Source: Candidatus Poseidoniales archaeon
GTDB lineage: Archaea; Thermoplasmatota; Poseidoniia; Poseidoniales; Poseidoniaceae
Reading direction: 5' to 3'
Length of the DNA: 24,181 nt
Assembly (NCBI GenBank): GCA_009887135.1
Contig: QXYA01000096.1
Span: 1 to 24,181, forward strand
The position numbers and the translations under genes are program-made. Below, in pieces: positions 6,709 through 14,166 of the stretch (position 1 is the first letter of the stretch; every line of letters begins with the position of its first letter). The notes under the pieces are model-generated. The model was not told the DNA's origin, ran no database searches, and was given only the letters and a program-made list of their open reading frames with translations.

Positions 6709-9700
6709 TCACGTCCATTCGTCATCACCGGACTCTCCTTTTCTTACTCGTATGAAGGCAATGAGAATAAGAAGAACGGCAACAAGACCGCCAATTTGCA
6801 TCATTGCTGATGAACTCAAAGAGGATTTATCCTCATCAACAGGGTCATCAGTATCATCCGCAGGATCCACTGGATCAATGACAGTTGAAACATCAACTGT
6901 GAATGAAAGGGTACTGGAATTCATATTACCAGAAGCATCTGAACTCTTGACTAAGAGTGTCCAATCTCCATTTGAAAGAGGTTCTGAGACATATTCATGG
7001 TTCTTCTTGGTTGCGAATTGATTAGAAAATACAAGAGTATCATCCAAGAAGATCTCTTCAGTCGAACTTTCGGATGTATACCAACTGATTCGAGCTTTTC
7101 CATCATCGAGTACCTCGACTTCCAAATTGAGTAAATCAGGGGGTGTCAGGTCAACTATGTTACTTGTCGTGAATGTTACCAGAACATCGGCTGTATCATT
7201 AGCCCTAATATAGGCCCAATACGATGTATTGACTTCAAGCCCAGTTAACGTAATGGCATGATCAGTTCCAAGTTCTGTCCATTGATTTTGCAACATAGGA
7301 TCTGTAGGCTCGTTTTCAGAAGTTGTATATTGAATTGATGTTGCGTCAGCAACTGTAGTTGACCAAGTGAGTACTGCTGAATTTGAAGTCACTGTATCGA
7401 CTGATGCTCCAAAAATCTGTTGAGGAACCTCTGGCATCTCAAATCCAGTCAATTGTGCGTATACATGTCCATCCACATCATAGGAAGAGAGCATGGTTTC
7501 TTGCCCGTCACCATCAAGAACAATATCGATGACGTTTGGATCGTAATCGATTCCATCATCGAGAGCTGGATTTGAACCACCGCCAAGAGTCCATGTGCTT
7601 GCAGTTGCATCAACATCCCTCCACTTCCCTGTTCCAAATCCATCCTGGCTGCCAACCACAACGATGTAGCGATAGTTCGGAATGTCATCTCCAATGACAT
7701 CTTTGCTGACTGTGAAAGTGATTGTCTTCGTAGCGGCATCCCCCGAAACATCAACACCACGGGAGGAAGTGCTTCCAGTCAAGGATTGAACAGCCATGAC
7801 AGCACCTGGTTCACCAGTTCCGCTCACAGCAACTTCCCAAGCCCAATCGGGGTGAATCTCGGCGTTAGCTCCATCGAGCATGTCGGTTGAACCATAGGAA
7901 GTATTTCCTTGATCGACATAAATTTGAACAATTTGATGACTAAATCCATTTGAAAGACCCCATATATCGGTCATTTCACCCATCTCAAGTATAAATTGCG
8001 CATTCCATGCACTTTGTCGAATCGTTAATTTTTGAGCGTCCCAAAGACCTCCATTATTCGGAGTTACAAAATCGCTTGAAAGCGGATATGTGTAGTCACC
8101 ATCTCCAGTCTCATCACCTATTGTATCATTTAAGACCAACAAAGTGACCCATTCCTCAAGATCTGGAAGCACGAGTTCAGCAGGTGCGGGTGGAGCAATT
8201 TCCATATCGATACCATCTCCATAGGCGAGTGATTCAGCCCATGCTGAAACAACCTTGACCCGTGTAGAATAACGAGGAGATAGGCCGATTTCAGACCAAG
8301 GAATCATGAATTCATAGACGTCATCAACTGCACAGTCGCCCAGAGAGGAACTTCCACTGAGAACCCATTGTTCTTGCTCGCCAGTTTTTCCTTTAGCAGT
8401 GAAAAGATTCCACTTTGCACGACCATCGTCTCGTAGCGTATCAAAATCAAATGCAACCATATATTTCGATGGGAATCCAAGTATTTGATTTCCGTAATAG
8501 GTTCGGAAATTCGTCTCAGCTTCATTAAAATTCACGGCATTGGGTTGCATGAAGTAGATTGCAAGATCTGGTGCATCTCCATTTGAAGATTGGGTCTCAA
8601 AGTCTGTAGGAGTATCAGCATCAATTCGAACAAATACATTTGATGAATCATAACCTATGAAAAATTGGTCAATATCAAAGGTACCTCCAGATACAGGAGC
8701 ATCATATTGTGCAGAGCCATCCCATTCACCGGGCAATGCTACACCATCGATCATCGGCTCAATAATACCAGATGCTGGGGTCGTGGGGATGGCTGGGTTT
8801 GTCCACAAATCTTGCAAGTACGGTGGCAATTCAAGATTTACTGCTCTGTAGATATTTGAGAGATGTACCTTGAATAAAACATCCCAATTTTCATCGTATC
8901 CACTATCTTGATCCAGTCCATACCACCAATACCAGTCGCTTCCTTCAGCAATGTAGAGTGATTCCCAAGCAGCAGTAAGGCCTGGATGATTTGGATTCAC
9001 TTCCTCGAATGCAACCAATTCTTGTCGAGCCTCAATCAAACGTTGCCATCCAAGACTCTCCTCTTCTTCTCCAGCCCAAGTCCTTAGGGTTCCATCAATC
9101 CATGAACCCGTTCCAATTGCTTGAATTTCAGGTAATGTCGTATTCTTTTCTAGAAACTCTGATGGAGTCGTTGTGACGATTGTTGGATGATCTGCAAGAC
9201 GGCCATACCATTCAGCCATGAACGGCCTTGCATTGTCATGATGCTGAAATTCCGACATGAACATCCAGTTTTCACCGTCCAGAGCGACTGTTAGCAGATG
9301 TTCAGATGGGTCTTCGCCTTCGTCGAGAAGTTGTTGACGGACATTATCGATGTATGCAATGAAATCAGAAACTGCAGCCTCAGGCGTCATTGTCCCATAT
9401 TGGAAAGCAATTCGGTCTGAAATAACTCGATCTCTGAAAATCACAGAAATCTCTCCTCCGTCTTCACCTGTAACCGTCCAAGGGGTTGCAAGATTCGATG
9501 CAGATTCTACATTGATCAGATTGCCGTTTACATCCGTGGATTGCTTCAGTAGTTCTTCATCAGTAACCATCCATTCAACCCCTACATCGGTGACTGGTTG
9601 AACCATTGCAGGTGAAACTGCTTGTTCGCTTGGCCACATTCCGACTGGCCGATATCCAAGCTCTTCCTCAAAGAGATTCATTCCTGTAACAAGATGATTT

Positions 9701-11175
9701 TGAACGTCTTCAGGCCAAGCATCTTTATTGACTCTGATACCATCTTCCATTGTCCATCCATCCATCATCAACAATGGCATAATTGGATGATAATACGGCG
9801 TTGTTGTCAGTTCAACTTGACCATTATTTGCCAATTCACTATACATGGGTAGAATGTTTCCCATGTGTGCGTGTTGTGCATCTAAAACATAGTTCAAGTC
9901 ATCCAAATCAAAATTCCCATTCTGCATAAACAAATCGATGAGACCTTGATCACGATGGCTTTGGTTGTATTCGCCTAGTACGTAATCTGGAGAGAACTGA
10001 TAGAGATACCACAAGACTTGCAAGTCAAGGAAGTCGGCTGCAGGAAGTAAATCGTCATCCATAATCGTTGCAGGCTTGAGATTGTGTAATGTCTCATCAT
10101 ACAGTTCCTTGTACCGAGAACTGGAAGGATAAAGCCATCCAAGCTTCGTGTCCTCTTGAGTCACGTTGTAAATCCAACCACTGTTCCAAAACGACTGAAA
10201 TTGCATCGTATGAAGTTCGAGATCTGTAGCATTTGGATATCCTCCGTTTGCCCAAGACCGTTTTGCGATATCCGTATGGACGTCAAGAGTTTCATTTCTG
10301 TGATAATCAACCAATTGCTCAATAAATGACGGGACTAAATTGTATGTTACTTTCGTTCCTGTTTGTGAAAGAATACCTGGTGAATCGACATATTCGGTCA
10401 TCCCATGGACTCGGACCCAAGGCATCTCATACATTCCTGTCAGTTTGTTCTTGTAGTAAGGTTGATGTTGATGAAATACAATTGCGAGATTTAATGCATC
10501 ATCCACTTTACCAATCGATTCAGGTTCGATCACTGGTAATTGTTGAGGGATGGATGGGTCATTTACATCATTGATTCTCCAAGCATGAGTAAAGGTTTCT
10601 GCACCGTTATTTGAGGCGGAATTTTGACTTGGAAACGAAGCCCAAACATTTCCTTCATCTTGCCATTGTGCATATACGATGACATCCACCTGGGTTGGTG
10701 AACCTAGAGCGTTCCAAGGCAGGGATATCTCAGTAAATGGATTACCACTCCAACCAGTATAAACATCCACTGAAGTGGATTGATCAACCCAAGAACTGCC
10801 ATCATGACTTATGTGACTGAAGTAGGAGTCATCTTCCAAAACAAATCCATGGTTGGCTTCAAATGGTAATGTATGGGAAAAGCCCCATTCTTTACTCAGA
10901 ACTGAACCACCTACTGATGTATTGAGATATACGAAAAAGTCCGCTCCTTCAAAGGTCGATTTCCAATCAGTTCCATTCCAACCAATGAAAAGGTTGGAGG
11001 AATTCCATGTCATGAAAAGATCAATTCCGTTAAGGTTAGATTCCATCAGAGAATCTGTTGGCCAATCGGTCATATCACCGTCAATGGTGATATCATCAGG
11101 AGTTGTGGCCGTGACCATTGAACAAAAAGAAGAGGCAATAAAAATCGCACACAGCATAATCGCCTTTGTCCGCAT
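6709..11175 (-). CDS. Surface-anchored GH57 amylopullulanase-like glycoside hydrolase
   Basis: This 1488-aa exported enzyme is predicted to cut alpha-1,4 and possibly alpha-1,6 bonds of starch-like glucans outside the cell. Layout: signal peptide (1-23); CBM9/DOMON-like beta domain (about 26-200); GH57 catalytic core (about 225-790); a second CBM9-like domain (about 805-1000); a glucodextranase-C-like domain (about 1005-1240); a fibronectin type III domain (about 1258-1338) and a second FN3-like domain (1344-1428); an acidic linker; and one helix (1459-1475) with basic residues after it. GH57 motifs: HQHQP (235-239), TTTPYYHPIMPLL (457-469), GMWPSE with the probable nucleophile Glu517, ALDGENW with the probable acid/base Asp633, and SDWYWWYG (747-753). 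It diverges from malQ over a shared A/T box. No internal break is seen. The exact substrate (pullulan, starch or cyclodextrin) is not decidable. Confidence 0.92.
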   Translation of the reverse strand: MRTKAIMLCAIFIASSFCSMVTATTPDDITIDGDMTDWPTDSLMESNLNGIDLFMTWNSSNLFIGWNGTDWKSTFEGADFFVYLNTSVGGSVLSKEWGFSHTLPFEANHGFVLEDDSYFSHISHDGSSWVDQSTSVDVYTGWSGNPFTEISLPWNALGSPTQVDVIVYAQWQDEGNVWASFPSQNSASNNGAETFTHAWRINDVNDPSIPQQLPVIEPESIGKVDDALNLAIVFHQHQPYYKNKLTGMYEMPWVRVHGMTEYVDSPGILSQTGTKVTYNLVPSFIEQLVDYHRNETLDVHTDIAKRSWANGGYPNATDLELHTMQFQSFWNSGWIYNVTQEDTKLGWLYPSSSRYKELYDETLHNLKPATIMDDDLLPAADFLDLQVLWYLYQFSPDYVLGEYNQSHRDQGLIDLFMQNGNFDLDDLNYVLDAQHAHMGNILPMYSELANNGQVELTTTPYYHPIMPLLMMDGWTMEDGIRVNKDAWPEDVQNHLVTGMNLFEEELGYRPVGMWPSEQAVSPAMVQPVTDVGVEWMVTDEELLKQSTDVNGNLINVESASNLATPWTVTGEDGGEISVIFRDRVISDRIAFQYGTMTPEAAVSDFIAYIDNVRQQLLDEGEDPSEHLLTVALDGENWMFMSEFQHHDNARPFMAEWYGRLADHPTIVTTTPSEFLEKNTTLPEIQAIGTGSWIDGTLRTWAGEEEESLGWQRLIEARQELVAFEEVNPNHPGLTAAWESLYIAEGSDWYWWYGLDQDSGYDENWDVLFKVHLSNIYRAVNLELPPYLQDLWTNPAIPTTPASGIIEPMIDGVALPGEWDGSAQYDAPVSGGTFDIDQFFIGYDSSNVFVRIDADTPTDFETQSSNGDAPDLAIYFMQPNAVNFNEAETNFRTYYGNQILGFPSKYMVAFDFDTLRDDGRAKWNLFTAKGKTGEQEQWVLSGSSSLGDCAVDDVYEFMIPWSEIGLSPRYSTRVKVVSAWAESLAYGDGIDMEIAPPAPAELVLPDLEEWVTLLVLNDTIGDETGDGDYTYPLSSDFVTPNNGGLWDAQKLTIRQSAWNAQFILEMGEMTDIWGLSNGFSHQIVQIYVDQGNTSYGSTDMLDGANAEIHPDWAWEVAVSGTGEPGAVMAVQSLTGSTSSRGVDVSGDAATKTITFTVSKDVIGDDIPNYRYIVVVGSQDGFGTGKWRDVDATASTWTLGGGSNPALDDGIDYDPNVIDIVLDGDGQETMLSSYDVDGHVYAQLTGFEMPEVPQQIFGASVDTVTSNSAVLTWSTTVADATSIQYTTSENEPTDPMLQNQWTELGTDHAITLTGLEVNTSYWAYIRANDTADVLVTFTTSNIVDLTPPDLLNLEVEVLDDGKARISWYTSESSTEEIFLDDTLVFSNQFATKKNHEYVSEPLSNGDWTLLVKSSDASGNMNSSTLSFTVDVSTVIDPVDPADDTDDPVDEDKSSLSSSAMMQIGGLVAVLLILIAFIRVRKGESGDDEWT

Positions 11176-11226
11176 GAGATAACGTCAGAGTGATAAATAA
11201 AAAGGCTTTATCGCTCATTTGATGCT
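11176..11226. promoter_or_regulatory. Shared divergent promoter of the GH57 gene and malQ
   Basis: Only 51 bp separate the two divergent start codons. A single A/T-rich element (GATAAATAAAAA, 11192-11203) is flanked by CTTTATC (11205-11211). Read on the minus strand it gives TTTTTATTTATC, centred about 23-25 nt before the GH57 ATG. On the plus strand it lies about 28-30 nt before the malQ ATG. These are TATA-to-start distances, neither start has an SD, and both transcripts would be leaderless. Any regulator binding here would touch both promoters. The reading is inferred from sequence only. Confidence 0.5.
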
Positions 11227-12474
11227 ATGTCCAAAGGCCGTGGTGTGCTGTGTCACATTACTTCTCTCCCTTCTGGAGACATTTCCAGCGGCCCTCGTTT
11301 CATAGACTGGCTTTCAAAAAAAGGATTTGATGTGTGGCAAATACTCCCGCTTACTCCTCCCGACCGATTTGGCTCACCTTATGCTTCTCCATCTGCATTT
11401 GCTGGCTGGTCAAAACTGAACCATGAAGAAAGGATTTGTGATTTATCGCAAGAAAGTTACTGGCTTGAAGACTGGGCACTTTACTCTGCTATCAAGAAAT
11501 CTCAAAATGGCTTGCCTTGGTATGAATGGCCAGTAGAATTACGAGATCGATATCCTGAAGCCTTGACTTCTTGGAGAGAACATATCTCAGATCACATAGA
11601 GGATCAAGAACAATTTCAGTCAAGCTGGAACAATCTCAAGGACTATGCAAACGCGAACAATATCCAGATTATAGGAGATTGCCCAATCTTTGTCTCACAT
11701 GACTCTGCTGATGTCTGGGCTCATAGGGAATTATTTCTTCTCGATGAAAATGGACATCCAGAGTTTGTAGCAGGTGTCCCTCCTGATTATTTTAGCGAAG
11801 ATGGACAACGATGGGGAACTGTGTTGTATGACTGGAGTGCTCATGAAAAAGAGAATTGGACGTGGTGGAAAGAACGAATTAAGCGAATGCTACGGCTTTA
11901 TGATAACGTTCGAATTGACCATTTTCGAGGGTTTCACTCAAGTTGGGCAATACCTCGTAGCGACGATCATGCCAGAAACGGATTTTGGCAAGACGGACCA
12001 AAAGACAAACTATTGGAGGCATTACTTGAGTGTACCACTGCTCCAAATCAAATTATTGCCGAAGATTTGGGTATAATCCCTCAGGATGTCATCAACCTGC
12101 GTAAGAGATACGAACTTCATGGAATGGCAGTTCTACAGTTTGGTTTTGAAGGCGATTTAAAGAAGAATCCTCATCACCCTCGAAACATCGTATCTGATCA
12201 AGTTGTCTACACAGGTACACACGACAATGATACAACCATTGGTTGGTATGAGGAAGCAAGTGCTGAGGTCAAATCCAACCTTTCCGACATGGCTCTAGAA
12301 GGCGAAAAACCGCTTCAAACAATGCTCCGACTTGCTCAGTCAACAAATGCAAACACGTGCATTATTCCGATACAAGACCTACTTGGACTCGATTCATCAT
12401 CACGAATGAACGCACCCGGCACTATCGAAGGAAATTGGGAATGGAGATTTGATTGGACTGATTTACTTGTCTAG
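11227..12474 (+). CDS. malQ: 4-alpha-glucanotransferase (amylomaltase, GH77)
   Basis: MalQ transfers alpha-1,4-glucan chains between maltodextrins, freeing glucose and making longer chains for phosphorolysis; it is cytoplasmic and has no signal peptide. GH77 features in order: GRGVLCHITSLPS (4-16), the PLTPP block (41-45), GSPYASPSAFAG (49-60), IGDCPIFVSHDSADVW (149-164), GVPPDYFSEDGQRWG (183-197), the nucleophile Asp231 in RIDHFRG, the acid/base Glu279 in IIAEDLG, and Asp333 in GTHDND. At 415 aa it is shorter than the Thermus enzyme (about 500) and far shorter than E. coli MalQ (about 690), so it is a minimal catalytic core. The phosphorylase gene follows after 45 nt. The start ATG at 11227 has no SD and fits the shared promoter spacing. 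Confidence 0.95.
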   Translation: MSKGRGVLCHITSLPSGDISSGPRFIDWLSKKGFDVWQILPLTPPDRFGSPYASPSAFAGWSKLNHEERICDLSQESYWLEDWALYSAIKKSQNGLPWYEWPVELRDRYPEALTSWREHISDHIEDQEQFQSSWNNLKDYANANNIQIIGDCPIFVSHDSADVWAHRELFLLDENGHPEFVAGVPPDYFSEDGQRWGTVLYDWSAHEKENWTWWKERIKRMLRLYDNVRIDHFRGFHSSWAIPRSDDHARNGFWQDGPKDKLLEALLECTTAPNQIIAEDLGIIPQDVINLRKRYELHGMAVLQFGFEGDLKKNPHHPRNIVSDQVVYTGTHDNDTTIGWYEEASAEVKSNLSDMALEGEKPLQTMLRLAQSTNANTCIIPIQDLLGLDSSSRMNAPGTIEGNWEWRFDWTDLLV

Positions 12475-12486
12475 TTAAGCCTCCGC

Positions 12487-12498
12487 ATATCTCATAAT
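12487..12498 (+). promoter_or_regulatory. TATA-like box before the phosphorylase gene
   Basis: ATATCTCATAAT lies in the 45-nt malQ-phosphorylase gap, centred about 27 nt before the phosphorylase ATG at 12520. The element is imperfect. AGGAT sits immediately before the start codon, too close for a good SD. The gene may thus have its own leaderless promoter in addition to read-through from malQ. Confidence 0.3.
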
Positions 12499-12519
12499 CC
12501 CATTGGTTAACGGCAGGAT

Positions 12520-14166
12520 ATGACAGCAATAGGGTATTTCACTGCTGAGATTGGCCTCTGGTCCGAATTGCACACATATTCAGGAGGATTAGGAGTTCTT
12601 GCTGGAGACCATGTCAAATCAGCAGCCGATGCAGGTATACCTCTGGTTGCAGTAACACTCCTTTACCATCAAGGATATGCACGACAACATATTGACGATG
12701 CTGGAATCCAAACCGAAACATTTCCTGAACTCGATATGAACCACCTTCTCACCAAAACAGACATCGTTCTCGACCTCGAACTTGATGGAAAACCACTGCT
12801 TGCTTATGTTTGGATGGCTGAAATCCTTGGCCAATCAGGCCACATGGTTCCCGTTTATTTCATGGACACGCGACATCCGGAAAACGCAATCCAGCACCAA
12901 GATCTCTCATCAAGATTGTATGGAGGTGATGATGGTGTGCGAATTCGACAAGAATACGTACTCGGTGTTGGAGGCGTTCAATTGTTTGATCATTTGGAGG
13001 TCGAACTGAATGGACTTCATTTGAATGAAGGCCATTGCACATTCGCAATGCTTGAGCTGTTGAATCGGGGTTGGAGCCGTGAACAATTAGCACAACGCAG
13101 CCTGTTTACAACACACACACCTGTTCCAGCAGGACACGACCGATTCGATTGGTCATTGGTTGAGGAAGTCATTGGGGACTTGTTGCCGACTGATTCGAAG
13201 GAATTGGTGAGAAGTGCAGGCGATCCAGAAGATGCAAGTCGCTGTTCAATGTCACATCTTGCTGTTTCACTTTCAACCACCGTGAATGCTGTTTCCAAAT
13301 TAAACGCTGATGTTGCAATGACGATGTTTGATCAAAAGATCCAACCCATCACGAATGGGGTCCATCACATCACTTGGACAGCACCAGCGATGGCATCGTT
13401 TTTTGATGAGCATCTAAACGGATGGAAGATGAGCCCAATGGAGCTTGAACATGCATCCTCAACGCCAACAACCAATCTTCTTCAAGCAAGGGCTCAGGCA
13501 CGTCAAGAGTTACGTGATTACGTACGTTCAACAACAGGTGTTGAACTTGAATCAAACCGATTGACTATCGGATTTGCACGACGGTTTGCAACCTATAAGC
13601 GAGCAAATCTCGTGTTCAGAGATCTCAAGCGATTGCAGGCGATTGGTGCTGGAAAAATTCAATTCGTATTCTCAGGGAAAGCACATCCAAGAGATCAGGG
13701 TGGTAAGCAATTGATTCGTGATATTTTCGCTTCTGCCGAACAAATTGAAGACGATATTCCAGTAGCTTTCATTGAAAATTATGACATGAAAACCGGTTTG
13801 ATGATGACAAGTGGGGTTGACATTTGGTTAAACAATCCGATCCGACCAATGGAAGCATCAGGAACATCGGGCATGAAAGCAGCCATGAATGGAGTTCCAA
13901 ATTGTTCGATTCTTGATGGATGGTGGCCTGAAGCCTGTGTTCATGGCGTGAATGGATGGGCGATTGGTGAAGGTGAAGACGATCGGGATGATGAGCGAGA
14001 TGCAAACAACATCTACAACGTGCTTGAACATGAGGTCATACCGCTATGGGAAAATGACCAAGATGGATGGGCTGAGATGATGAAAGCAAGTATTGTCGCA
14101 TCAACAGGCTTTAGTGGACAGCGTATGATTCAAGATTATCTTGAATTTTACAATCAATTTTCTTGA
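12520..14166 (+). CDS. glgP: Alpha-glucan (maltodextrin/glycogen) phosphorylase, GT35
   Basis: This PLP enzyme releases glucose-1-phosphate from the non-reducing end of alpha-1,4-glucans using inorganic phosphate. The N-terminus IGYFTAEIGLWSELHTYSGG and the LGVLAGDHVKSAADAG block (24-39) are typical of the shorter bacterial/archaeal phosphorylase type. Further marks are HLNEGH (167-172), TTHTPVPAGHDRF (197-209), ITNGVH (277-282), GFARRFATYKR (351-361), and EASGTSGMKAAMNG (445-458) with the PLP lysine at 453. At 548 aa it is well below the 700-850 aa of common family members. The gene follows malQ, and the pair forms the intracellular part of maltodextrin breakdown. Its 3' end overlaps the convergent amylase gene by 13 nt. 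Confidence 0.93.
   Translation: MTAIGYFTAEIGLWSELHTYSGGLGVLAGDHVKSAADAGIPLVAVTLLYHQGYARQHIDDAGIQTETFPELDMNHLLTKTDIVLDLELDGKPLLAYVWMAEILGQSGHMVPVYFMDTRHPENAIQHQDLSSRLYGGDDGVRIRQEYVLGVGGVQLFDHLEVELNGLHLNEGHCTFAMLELLNRGWSREQLAQRSLFTTHTPVPAGHDRFDWSLVEEVIGDLLPTDSKELVRSAGDPEDASRCSMSHLAVSLSTTVNAVSKLNADVAMTMFDQKIQPITNGVHHITWTAPAMASFFDEHLNGWKMSPMELEHASSTPTTNLLQARAQARQELRDYVRSTTGVELESNRLTIGFARRFATYKRANLVFRDLKRLQAIGAGKIQFVFSGKAHPRDQGGKQLIRDIFASAEQIEDDIPVAFIENYDMKTGLMMTSGVDIWLNNPIRPMEASGTSGMKAAMNGVPNCSILDGWWPEACVHGVNGWAIGEGEDDRDDERDANNIYNVLEHEVIPLWENDQDGWAEMMKASIVASTGFSGQRMIQDYLEFYNQFS

Noticed and set aside
7449..10574. Several open frames of 60-103 codons on both strands inside the GH57 gene
   Set aside because: They lack recognisable domains and start signals, and they lie fully within a gene whose motifs and domain order are continuous. 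They are shadows of its codon use.
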